DNA of 64,000 nucleotides, taken from the NCBI RefSeq assembly GCF_947500695.1, contig NZ_CANMSS010000001.1, forward strand, positions 620,001 through 684,000. The letters run 5' to 3'. The stretch is from an uncultured Pseudoteredinibacter sp. GTDB lineage: Bacteria > Pseudomonadota > Gammaproteobacteria > Pseudomonadales > Cellvibrionaceae. A program made the translations under genes and the position numbers. The notes under the pieces are model-generated. The model saw only the letters and a list, made by a program, of their open reading frames with translations. It was not told the origin of the DNA and did no database searches. Position 1 is the first letter of the stretch. Every line of letters begins with the position of its first letter. Positions 36,983-44,233 of the stretch are shown here, piece after piece.

Positions 36983-36999
36983 TTGGCACGCTTATCGCA
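36983..36999 (+). promoter_or_regulatory. Sigma-54 promoter of the six-gene operon
   Basis: TTGGCACGCTTATCGCA has -24 GG (36985-36986) and -12 GC (36997-36998) ten bases apart. The -24 half is a perfect TTGGCACG; the -12 half is TCGC instead of TTGC. It is about 120 nt upstream of the first gene of the operon. Confidence 0.75.
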
Positions 37000-37118
37000 A
37001 TAAACCACTTAGCGGGATTAGCGAGGAGAATTTGGTATTGCTTGTGTGAGAACAGCAACACTAAAAGCCTTGCCCCTCTGTTGTCAAGGATACCGAGTAA
37101 CGAAAACTTGTTAGTGAA

Positions 37119-37550
37119 ATGAAAAACGAAAAACGATTAATACCGCCCCCATTAGACAAAACCAGCGCTGAATTCAACCGGCAGCTTATTTGCGACCTCC
37201 TTAACGAAGGTGCATTACAGGCGCTACTGGATTTGGGCACAGACGATGCCAGCTGGCAGCACCAGGGGGAAATTTGCAAAAACAAAGATGAGATTGCCGA
37301 GCTACTTAACAAGCGCAATCAAAGACTGTTGCACTACCGCTGGCACAGCACCATTTGGAATTACTCTGAAGAGCGCTTGAGCTTACAAATTGTCTCTGAA
37401 TGGCAACATTGCAGCAGCGGTCAATGGTATCGAAGCAATGGTCAATTGCTATTGAGTTTTAACGAATCTGCACTGATTACCGGCGCCGTAAGCACGTCGC
37501 AAGATCATAAAATTAGCGCCGATAGCAGGGAATTATTTAAGCCGCAATAA
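37119..37550 (+). CDS. NTF2-like protein, degenerate relative of the DUF1348 gene next to it
   Basis: A 143-residue cone-fold (NTF2/SnoaL-like) protein. Aligned by eye it follows the downstream DUF1348 protein: PPPL start, an N-terminal helix, a DD-SWQHQGE strand where the neighbour has EDSQWRNRD, then KNKDEIAELLNKR, HSTIWNYSEERLSLQIVSEWQ and GQWYRSNGQLLLSFNE. Many residues that are strongly conserved in DUF1348 differ, so it has probably diverged to a new role or serves as partner in a heterodimer. It is first in the sigma-54 operon and has only a weak ribosome site. Function unknown. Confidence 0.8.
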   Translation: MKNEKRLIPPPLDKTSAEFNRQLICDLLNEGALQALLDLGTDDASWQHQGEICKNKDEIAELLNKRNQRLLHYRWHSTIWNYSEERLSLQIVSEWQHCSSGQWYRSNGQLLLSFNESALITGAVSTSQDHKISADSRELFKPQ

Positions 37551-37574
37551 GTTGGATTTTTTAAGGAGAACAAT

Positions 37575-37994
37575 ATGACGCAGCAGCGACCACCATTACC
37601 GCCGTTTTCATTAGAAACAGCAAAAGCAAAAGTCCAAGCCGCTGAAGACGCCTGGAATAGCAAAGATCCAATCGCCGTTTCCATGGCCTATAGCGAAGAC
37701 AGCCAATGGCGAAATCGAGATGCCTTTTTTAGTGGTCGTGAAGCCATACAACAATTTTTAAGCCAAAAATGGCAAAAAGAACAAGACTACAAACTCAAAA
37801 AAGAGCTTTGGAGTTTCACCGAAAATCGAATTGCCGTTACCTTTCAATATGAATGGCACGATGAAGATCAACAGTGGTACCGCTCTTACGGGAATGAGCT
37901 GTGGGAATTCAATGATGACGGTTTAATGAGTCGCCGCATCGCAAGTATTAATGATGTTCCCATTCAGGCCTTTGAGCGTCAACTAACCCCTTAA
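37575..37994 (+). CDS. DUF1348-family NTF2-like protein
   Basis: A 139-residue protein of the DUF1348 branch of the NTF2/SnoaL fold. Near-signature sequence runs through its length: [67 protein letters not shown] and [12 protein letters not shown], then [15 protein letters not shown]. Members are small cytoplasmic proteins without an agreed function, often annotated as nuclear transport factor 2 family; the cone fold commonly binds a small hydrophobic ligand. A good AAGGAG lies upstream. It is the second gene of the operon. Confidence 0.92.
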   Translation: MTQQRPPLPPFSLETAKAKVQAAEDAWNSKDPIAVSMAYSEDSQWRNRDAFFSGREAIQQFLSQKWQKEQDYKLKKELWSFTENRIAVTFQYEWHDEDQQWYRSYGNELWEFNDDGLMSRRIASINDVPIQAFERQLTP

Positions 37995-38011
37995 GCAAAG
38001 AGGACTTTAGC

Positions 38012-38635
38012 ATGTCTACCATTAAATTATATCGTCATCCTTTATCTGGGCATTCACATCGAGTGGAGTTGTTTTTATCACTGCTCAATTTAGATGCCGA
38101 AATTATCGATGTAGATCTTTTAAAAGGTGAGCACAAATCGCCTGAATTTCTAGCGAAGAACCCGGCCGGACAGGTGCCTGTTTTGGAAGACGGTGATGTT
38201 ATATTGCATGATTCAAATGCTATCTTGGTTTATTTAGCGGCAACTTATGACAAAAACCACAGTTACTATCCCCATGACCCCGTAGCAGCCGCTGAAATAC
38301 AGCGTTATTTAAGCGCCGCTGCAGGGCCAATCGCCAGCGGACCAGCAACTGCACGATTAATCACGGTTTTTTCGGCAGCACTGGATGCCGACAAAGCCAT
38401 TGCTACCGCGCACGCTATCCTTGCTCGATTTGAGGCAGACCTAAACGGCAAAAACTGGCTAGTAGGCGAAGAGATTAGTCTTGCCGATATCGCGAATTAC
38501 GCCTATATCGCTCATGCGCCCGAGGGCAATGTCAACCTTGCCGATTACCCCAATGTGCAAGCCTGGCTAAAGCGTATCGAAGCATTGGATAATTTTGTCG
38601 CCATGACATCAACCCCCATTGGCTTAGCCGCTTAG
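38012..38635 (+). CDS. Glutathione S-transferase
   Basis: A 207-residue cytoplasmic GST. The thioredoxin-like N-terminal domain starts KLYRHPLSGHSHRVELFLSL, where Ser in LSGHS is a candidate for glutathione thiol activation; NPAGQVPVLEDGD (cis-Pro) and HDSNAILVYLA (glutathione gamma-glutamyl binding) follow. The C-terminal helical domain has LVGEEISLADIANYAYI with the conserved Asp capping box. AGAGGA precedes the start. As part of the sigma-54 operon it likely conjugates glutathione to an electrophile or reduces a peroxide or disulfide. Confidence 0.94.
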   Translation: MSTIKLYRHPLSGHSHRVELFLSLLNLDAEIIDVDLLKGEHKSPEFLAKNPAGQVPVLEDGDVILHDSNAILVYLAATYDKNHSYYPHDPVAAAEIQRYLSAAAGPIASGPATARLITVFSAALDADKAIATAHAILARFEADLNGKNWLVGEEISLADIANYAYIAHAPEGNVNLADYPNVQAWLKRIEALDNFVAMTSTPIGLAA

Positions 38636-38715
38636 CGATTAGAATCCATGAGCCCTTTGCGGACAATGCCCGTGACAGCAGCTGGGCGGCGTCCGCTTTT
38701 TTTGGAGAGCAAGGA

Positions 38716-40758
38716 ATGTCAGAGGCAATTTTTCATAGTGGTGAATTAAGCATACAAGAACGCCTTGGTGTGAAAGATCAGATGGCGGCGTTTGCGCAAC
38801 GTGTGGTCAGACCCTTCATGCCAGATCAGCATCGAGAATTCTACCAACAACTGCCCTACTTATTCTGCGCTCATCAAGATAAAGATGGGCAAATGTGGGC
38901 TTCAATTTTGTGGCAAGAAACTGGCTTTATCGAAAGCCCATCGGAAACCCGCTTGCATATTCGTGGTGGGCAGGTTTATTCCGACTTTTTCTTTAACGAT
39001 TTAGAGCCTGGACAGGCGCTAGGTATACTAGGTATCGATCTATCCAATCGCCGTAGAAATAGGTTGAGTGCTAGCGTAGCTTATAGTGATGGCAAACTGC
39101 TTGAACTTGAAGTCAGGCAGAGCTTTGGTAATTGCCCGCAATATATCCAAACACGGGATTTTTCGCAGCTGCAAAACGGCCCTGGCAGAACTAAGATTGA
39201 AACCGAAAAACTCAGTCCAGAAATGCTGTCTATCATTAATCGCTCCGATACCTTTTTTGTTGCAAGCAACAGCGGAACAGAAAACGGCCAAGCCAGTGAT
39301 GGCGCTGATATTTCGCATCGTGGTGGAAAACCAGGTTTTGTTTATGTTGAAAATAGCCAAAGCCTACTAATACCGGATTTTCCAGGCAATTTTCATTTCA
39401 ATACCTTGGGTAACTTTTTAAATAGCCCAAGTGCAGGTCTCTTATTTCTTGATTTCGAATATGGTCATCTATTGCAGCTAACAGGAGAAGCCGAAATAGT
39501 ATGGCATCATGAGTTACTAGCGCATTTTGATAATGCCGAGCGCTTTTGGAGATTTAAGCTCAGCAAAGCGCGATTGCTACCGAAACGTTTAGCTGGTTTA
39601 AGGCATATTGCTGATTATTCTCCAAACAGTTTATTAAGCGGAGACTGGGAAACCGCCAAGCAGCGCTTAGCAAACTCAAAAAGAGCGAACAAATGGTTCC
39701 CAATGCTCATCAAAACGACTGAAATGGAATCGGACATTGCCAAATCACTTTATCTGGATGGCCAAGTAGATAGCTTTATTCCTGGGCAACATATCAATGT
39801 GTCACTGCAAAAACCTGACAGTAAAAATAAAAGCGTTCGAAGTTATAGCGTGTCTGGCTCAAGCGCCGATGGCGATTTGCGGATTACTGTAAAACGCGAT
39901 GGTGAGCTGTCCACCCAAATACACCAAGCGTTGAAAGCTGGAGACACTATATGGGTACAGCAGGCTAGAGGTAATTTCACTTTTGACAGCCAGTCAAAAA
40001 AGCCTGCCCTACTCATCGCCGCCGGAATTGGAATAACCCCAATAGTGGCTATGGCCGAACGCCTTATTAAAGACGCCATACGTCACCGTTACGCCCGCCC
40101 CTGCCATATTGTTGCGATCGCCAAGAGTCGTGAAGAAGCTAGCTTTTTTGATTTACTCAATGATATGGCGCATTACAGCCAAGGTCGATTAAACATCAGC
40201 TGGCATTTTACTCAAGCTACTGCCACCTCCAGTGCTAAGAATATTCTAACTGGCCGGCCAAATAGGAGTTTTTACAGCAACTTAATATCAAGTTGGATCG
40301 GGGATATCACTCCGGGCAGCGAATTAGATCTAGAGGCCTATTTATGCGGCCCGAATGCATTTATGCAAGAGACCTATGAGTATCTAATGGATTTAGGTTT
40401 TAGTGATGAACATATACATGGGGAAACCTTTGGCCCTTCCCAGTTAATACGGCAAAACCAAATAAACCTTCTTCAACTGCCCGAGAACCAGATCGTCGAA
40501 ATTGAGCTAGCAGACCACCTGCGCCATGAGCTCAACTGGTTTCCCAAAGACGGTAGCTTGCTAGATAGCTTTTTGCAACACGGACTAGAAATTGATTTTT
40601 CTTGTCGTAGCGGGCGCTGCGGTAGTTGTCGCTGTCGATTAAAAGGTGGTGAGGTTCAATATCAGAACGCCCCTGAGTACCCTCTAGCTGACAATGAAAT
40701 ATTGCCCTGTATTGCCTACCCGGTCGACGGGCAGCCATTACAACTTGTAAAAGACTAA
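38716..40758 (+). CDS. Three-domain flavo-iron-sulfur oxidoreductase (PNPOx-like, FNR, 2Fe-2S)
   Basis: A 680-residue fusion. Residues 1-320 resemble the pyridoxamine-phosphate-oxidase-like FMN-binding split barrel (PDQHREFYQQLPYLFCAHQD and GNFLNSPSAGLLFLDFE). Residues about 330-560 form a ferredoxin-NADP reductase unit with the FAD motif RSYSVSGS and the NAD(P)H loop AAGIGITPIVAM. The C-terminus is a plant-type 2Fe-2S ferredoxin with Cys at about 630, 635, 638 and 665 (CRSGRCGSC and PCIAYP). Electrons likely flow from NAD(P)H through FAD and the cluster to the N-terminal flavin site or to an external acceptor. It is the fourth gene of the operon and its probable redox core. Confidence 0.9.
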   Translation: MSEAIFHSGELSIQERLGVKDQMAAFAQRVVRPFMPDQHREFYQQLPYLFCAHQDKDGQMWASILWQETGFIESPSETRLHIRGGQVYSDFFFNDLEPGQALGILGIDLSNRRRNRLSASVAYSDGKLLELEVRQSFGNCPQYIQTRDFSQLQNGPGRTKIETEKLSPEMLSIINRSDTFFVASNSGTENGQASDGADISHRGGKPGFVYVENSQSLLIPDFPGNFHFNTLGNFLNSPSAGLLFLDFEYGHLLQLTGEAEIVWHHELLAHFDNAERFWRFKLSKARLLPKRLAGLRHIADYSPNSLLSGDWETAKQRLANSKRANKWFPMLIKTTEMESDIAKSLYLDGQVDSFIPGQHINVSLQKPDSKNKSVRSYSVSGSSADGDLRITVKRDGELSTQIHQALKAGDTIWVQQARGNFTFDSQSKKPALLIAAGIGITPIVAMAERLIKDAIRHRYARPCHIVAIAKSREEASFFDLLNDMAHYSQGRLNISWHFTQATATSSAKNILTGRPNRSFYSNLISSWIGDITPGSELDLEAYLCGPNAFMQETYEYLMDLGFSDEHIHGETFGPSQLIRQNQINLLQLPENQIVEIELADHLRHELNWFPKDGSLLDSFLQHGLEIDFSCRSGRCGSCRCRLKGGEVQYQNAPEYPLADNEILPCIAYPVDGQPLQLVKD

Positions 40759-40820
40759 GTAGATATTCAAATTAAAGCAGGCGCAGCTCCATTACTGTGC
40801 CATTTATGAAAGGACGCCCC

Positions 40821-41570
40821 ATGAACCAAGCCGTTAAAAGTAAATACTGGTCGAAAGACGTTTTACACAGTAAAGACAGTACTGAGCTGAACGCCAATCA
40901 AAACTTAAGCAGGCCAGTGAATCTAAACACCAACGCCAAACGACAGGCTTATGTTAGTACTAACAATGTGGCTTGGCAAAACAGCCCCGCCTTGGGCGTA
41001 GTTCGCAAGCCTTTAGCAAGACGATTTTCAGAACACGGGCACGCCACCAGCATTGTCTGCTATGAGGCGGGCAGTAGTTTCAGCTCACACTCACACCCTG
41101 GCGGCGAAGAAATATTGGTGCTCGAAGGTATTTTCAGCGATGAGCATGGCCACTACCCTGCTGGTAGCTATATTCGCAATCCTGCCGGTTCTATCCATCA
41201 ACCATACAGCGATAGTGGCTGCACCCTTTTTGTAAAACTTCATCAATTTCAAGAAAGCGATCAACTTAGCACCCGCATCGATAGCGGCAATAATAAGCTC
41301 TACCATCAGCACAGCCCAGCGCACAGTAGTTTGTGCTTGCACGAGCATAAACGTGAGGCCGTCTATATCCAGCGCTACTTAGCAGGCAGTAGCCACCAAG
41401 CTATTTACAGTCATGGGGTGGAAATTTTACTGTTGAAAGGCTCGCTACAACATGGCGAACGCACACTCCTTAACGGCGACTGGCTTCGCCTCCCAGCCGG
41501 AAGCCCAGTACAGTGGACGTTTTTAGAAGATTGTGAATTTTGGATCAAAGAAGGCCATCTAGGGCTCTAA
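40821..41570 (+). CDS. Double-cupin protein, ChrR-like
   Basis: A 249-residue protein starting MNQAVKSKYW at 40821, with AGGA upstream; earlier in-frame ATGs are less likely. It holds two cupin units. The first has SHSHPGGEEILVLEGIFSDE and YIRNPAGSIHQPYS, a full metal-binding HxH...E...H set; the second (HGVEILLLKGSLQHGER, LRLPAGSPVQW) has weaker ligands. The first unit resembles the cupin of the anti-sigma factor ChrR and of acetylacetone-cleaving-type enzymes. It may be a metal-dependent enzyme or a sensor. Fifth gene of the operon. Confidence 0.85.
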   Translation: MNQAVKSKYWSKDVLHSKDSTELNANQNLSRPVNLNTNAKRQAYVSTNNVAWQNSPALGVVRKPLARRFSEHGHATSIVCYEAGSSFSSHSHPGGEEILVLEGIFSDEHGHYPAGSYIRNPAGSIHQPYSDSGCTLFVKLHQFQESDQLSTRIDSGNNKLYHQHSPAHSSLCLHEHKREAVYIQRYLAGSSHQAIYSHGVEILLLKGSLQHGERTLLNGDWLRLPAGSPVQWTFLEDCEFWIKEGHLGL

Positions 41571-41602
41571 ACTCGGGAATGTTTACACCAAGGAGCGTAG
41601 CC

Positions 41603-42001
41603 ATGCAGGCTGAATTAAGTTGCATCGATCATGTACATATATTCACCAGCGATAGGAATCAAGCCTGCGATTGGTATTGTCATCATCTAGGTTTTGAGAT
41701 CGACACACGCTATCAAAGTTGGGCTGAAGACCCTGCAGGCCCCCTAACACTGGTAAATGGTGAAATCCACATAGCACTGTTCAAACGCGATAGCGCTATT
41801 CAATCCCGCCATATCGCCTTTGGCTGTGACGCTAAAAATTTTCTTTTGTGGCGCGAATATCTTAGCTCAATAGCAGCGCTTAAAAGTTGTAGTGATCACC
41901 ATTTATCCTGGTCACTTTATTTTGAAGACCCTTGGTCCAACCAGCATGAAATCACTTGCTATGAGCATCACGCGATTCGATCAATAATTTCTGAATCTTA
42001 A
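41603..42001 (+). CDS. VOC-family (glyoxalase/bleomycin-resistance/dioxygenase) protein
   Basis: A 132-residue single VOC unit. The start at 41603 has AGGAG 7 nt upstream; the open frame to 41540 overlaps the preceding gene and is not needed. CIDHVHIFTSDRNQACDWYCHHLGF is the usual first beta-alpha module; IHIALFKRD, HIAFGCDAKNF and FEDPWSNQHEITCYE (with His and Glu suited to bind a metal) complete the fold. The chemistry is open: isomerisation of a glutathione adduct would suit the operon's GST. It ends the operon; a weak hairpin with a T-run follows at 42002-42034. Confidence 0.88.
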   Translation: MQAELSCIDHVHIFTSDRNQACDWYCHHLGFEIDTRYQSWAEDPAGPLTLVNGEIHIALFKRDSAIQSRHIAFGCDAKNFLLWREYLSSIAALKSCSDHHLSWSLYFEDPWSNQHEITCYEHHAIRSIISES

Positions 42002-42034
42002 GGCAATTACACAGCAATCGATTGCCACTTTTTA
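42002..42034 (+). terminator. Probable terminator of the sigma-54 operon
   Basis: GGCAAT (42002-42007) can pair with ATTGCC (42021-42026), or GCAATC with GATTGC in a tighter palindrome (42014-42025); ACTTTTTAG follows on the + strand. The stem is short, so read-through into the channel gene is possible. Confidence 0.45.
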
Positions 42035-42050
42035 GCGACTTCTACCGTCT

Positions 42051-42075
42051 AAGGCTCATGTTATACTTGAGCCTT
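42051..42075 (+). promoter_or_regulatory. Hairpin overlapping a candidate -10 upstream of the K+ channel cassette
   Basis: AAGGCTCA (42051-42058) pairs with TGAGCCTT (42068-42075); the loop holds TATACT (42062-42067), a good -10 hexamer. No convincing -35 is visible. A 17-nt string around it also occurs upstream of 15431. Confidence 0.4.
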
Positions 42076-42100
42076 TATCAACAGAGATCGCAAATTCACC

Positions 42101-43153
42101 ATGCTGCTATTAAGTCGCCTACGTCGAATCATCCTAAAGCACTTTATGGATTTGGGTTGGCGCAGCATGTTACTCATCATCGCTTGCTATATTGGCAGTG
42201 TTTGGATATTGCTCTACACGGCAGGCGAAACCCACCTCTTAGCGGCAGATAGCTTTTTCTATTGGCTATTGGTTACTGCTTCAACAGTGGGCTATGGCGA
42301 TCTGTCGCCCACAAGCGCAAACGGCAAATTGATTACGGCCCTCTATGTAATCCCTCTGGGCCTAGGCTTATTTGGTCTAGCGATTGGTCGAGTTGCTGCA
42401 TTTATGTCCTACCAATGGAGAAAGTCTGTGCAAGGTTTAAAGCCTATAGATTGTAGTGGCCATATTTTAGTCGTCGGTTGGAATGAAAACCGAACACTGG
42501 AATTAATAAAACTGCTACTACGGGAAATGGAACATCAGGCTGATAAACGTCGAGTGGTACTCTGTGTTAAAGCTGATATTGAGAACCCAATGCCCGAGCA
42601 TATAGGTTTTGTAAAGGTCAACAGCCACAGCAAAGATGAGGAAATGGACCGCGCCTCTGTTGCTCAAGCGGCCAGTATCATTATTGACAATAGCGACGAT
42701 GACGCCACCATGACGGCGGCTTTATACTGCACAGGCCGAAACCCTGATGCCCATACGATCGCCTACTTCAATCAAGAAAAACTCGGGCAGCTGCTCAAAA
42801 AACACTGCCCCAATGTTGAGTGCATGCCCTCGGTTGCCATTGAAATGATTGCTAAATCGACCATGGACCCGGGCTCCAGCGCACTTCATCACGAACTTTT
42901 AGATGTCGACCAGGGCATGACCCAATATTCGATTATCTATAATCACAGCAACAGCAGCTCAGTAGCCGTCATCTTCCCTTATCTAAAAGCTGAATATGAA
43001 GCGACACTTATCGGCATTAAGCACGGCGATGATCAGAGGCTAAATATTAACCCCTGCTTGAGCGAAGAAATCGATCGCGGTGATCGATTGTTTTACATCG
43101 CTGACGAACGAATCGAAAATATTGATTGGCAAGCGGCGCAAAAAAGTCAGTAA
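42101..43153 (+). CDS. Potassium channel with RCK (TrkA-N type) domain
   Basis: A 350-residue inner-membrane channel subunit with two transmembrane helices (about residues 20-40 and 75-100) around the filter TVGYGD at residues 62-67, the hallmark of K+ selectivity. The cytoplasmic part starts SGHILVVGWNENRTLELIK, a Rossmann-like RCK domain expected to bind a nucleotide or ion, followed by an RCK C-terminal lobe (ALIGIKHGDDQRLNINP region). It heads a tight run with DUF350, YgiB-like and GspS-like genes, so K+ flux is probably linked to the envelope role of that cassette. Confidence 0.93.
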   Translation: MLLLSRLRRIILKHFMDLGWRSMLLIIACYIGSVWILLYTAGETHLLAADSFFYWLLVTASTVGYGDLSPTSANGKLITALYVIPLGLGLFGLAIGRVAAFMSYQWRKSVQGLKPIDCSGHILVVGWNENRTLELIKLLLREMEHQADKRRVVLCVKADIENPMPEHIGFVKVNSHSKDEEMDRASVAQAASIIIDNSDDDATMTAALYCTGRNPDAHTIAYFNQEKLGQLLKKHCPNVECMPSVAIEMIAKSTMDPGSSALHHELLDVDQGMTQYSIIYNHSNSSSVAVIFPYLKAEYEATLIGIKHGDDQRLNINPCLSEEIDRGDRLFYIADERIENIDWQAAQKSQ

Positions 43154-43206
43154 GGCTTCGAATCTCTAAATACCAAACTAAACACGATTTATAGGTGGAA
43201 AGATAA

Positions 43207-43623
43207 ATGGATGCAATTATTGAATCACTAAATGGTTTTAGCAGCTTTTTAGTGTATTTTGGCTTCTCTATTGGCCTTTTTTTAGTCTTTAAGATTCTGT
43301 ACACCTTAATTACCCCTCACGATGAGTGGCAGTTGCTCAAAGAACAACGCAATACCAGTGCCGCTTTAGGATTGGGCGGTGCACTCATTGGCTTTGCCAT
43401 AGCCTTAGCCGGCGCCGCTAGCAACTCTGTGTCTATTCTGGACTATGCCATCTGGGCAATTATCGCGCTAGTCGCCCAGCTCATCGCCTTTGCGCTTGTC
43501 CGTTTTGTTTTGATGCCTAAATTAGTCGAGCGAATTGAAAACGACGAAATCTCCGCCGGTATTATTCTGGCCTCAATGTCAATCGCTGTTGGCTTAATCA
43601 ATGCCGCTTGTATGAGCTATTAA
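43207..43623 (+). CDS. DUF350 (YjfL/UPF0719-like) membrane protein
   Basis: A 138-residue integral membrane protein with four predicted helices arranged as two similar halves, each with a small-residue-rich segment (ALGLGGALIGFAIALAGAASN; ISAGIILASMSIAVGLINAA, both given in part). This is the DUF350 pattern. Such genes occur beside ygiB/ygiC-type genes in E. coli and elsewhere. Ribosome site AGGTGG. A channel- or carrier-like function is possible but unproven. Confidence 0.9.
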   Translation: MDAIIESLNGFSSFLVYFGFSIGLFLVFKILYTLITPHDEWQLLKEQRNTSAALGLGGALIGFAIALAGAASNSVSILDYAIWAIIALVAQLIAFALVRFVLMPKLVERIENDEISAGIILASMSIAVGLINAACMSY

Positions 43624-43642
43624 CTAGCCCTTGGAGATAACG

Positions 43643-44233
43643 ATGAAACGAAGCAAAAATGTCGATTTATCCCGTATGCGCAAAGCTTGGCATTACCGAA
43701 CAAAACTAGCGCCCTCTCTTGCAATCATCGCAGCAGGCGGCAGCTTAAGTGGTTGTGGAGAAGATGTAGAGGTATTTTCAACACTAGGTGATTGCGAAAA
43801 CCGTTACCCCTTACGAAGTGAGGAATGTCGCTACAGTTACCAGCAAGCTCTACATGACGCCGATCGATACGGGCCGCGCTACACAAAAGAAAGCGATTGC
43901 GAATTCGATTTCGGCCAAGACGCTTGTCGTGAACGTGAGCTCGATAGCCATGTATGGTTTATGCCTTATATGGCAGGCTTCGCAATGCACGACGATGACT
44001 ACCGACGCAGTGCGCCCTTATTTAGCTCTAAGAAACGCAGCTCCCCCCTATATAAAAAGTGGGTCAATTCTCAAGGTTCTATTTTGGGGCGACAGCAATT
44101 CGGCCCGCAGAATTTTTCCAGTAGCGCGTTTAATAAAAGTAGCAGCTCCCAACGCGTGTTTGGTCGCGGCGGCTTCGGCAAACTCGCAGCAAGCAAAGCT
44201 CGCTCTGGTGGCAGCTTTTCCAGAGGTGGCTAA
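43643..44233 (+). CDS. DUF1190 (YgiB-like) lipoprotein
   Basis: A 196-residue exported protein. The start at 43643 has GGAG 6 nt upstream; an in-frame TTG at 43631 lies within that site. The N-terminus is basic, then hydrophobic, ending in the lipobox-like LSGC (Cys38). The Cys-rich part DCENRYPLRSEECRYSYQQAL and DCEFDFGQDACRE follows YgiB, and the C-terminus is low-complexity Ser/Gly/Arg (QRVFGRGGFGKLAASK and GGSFSRGG). The stop overlaps the start of the next gene by 1 nt, so the two are translationally coupled. Confidence 0.9.
   Translation: MKRSKNVDLSRMRKAWHYRTKLAPSLAIIAAGGSLSGCGEDVEVFSTLGDCENRYPLRSEECRYSYQQALHDADRYGPRYTKESDCEFDFGQDACRERELDSHVWFMPYMAGFAMHDDDYRRSAPLFSSKKRSSPLYKKWVNSQGSILGRQQFGPQNFSSSAFNKSSSSQRVFGRGGFGKLAASKARSGGSFSRGG

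Noticed and set aside
37022-37114. Possible Cys-containing leader peptide before the sigma-54 operon, ending 4 nt before the first gene
   Set aside because: The only usable start (GTG at 37046) lies 17 nt from the GAGGAG, too far, and no alternative start codon is well placed.
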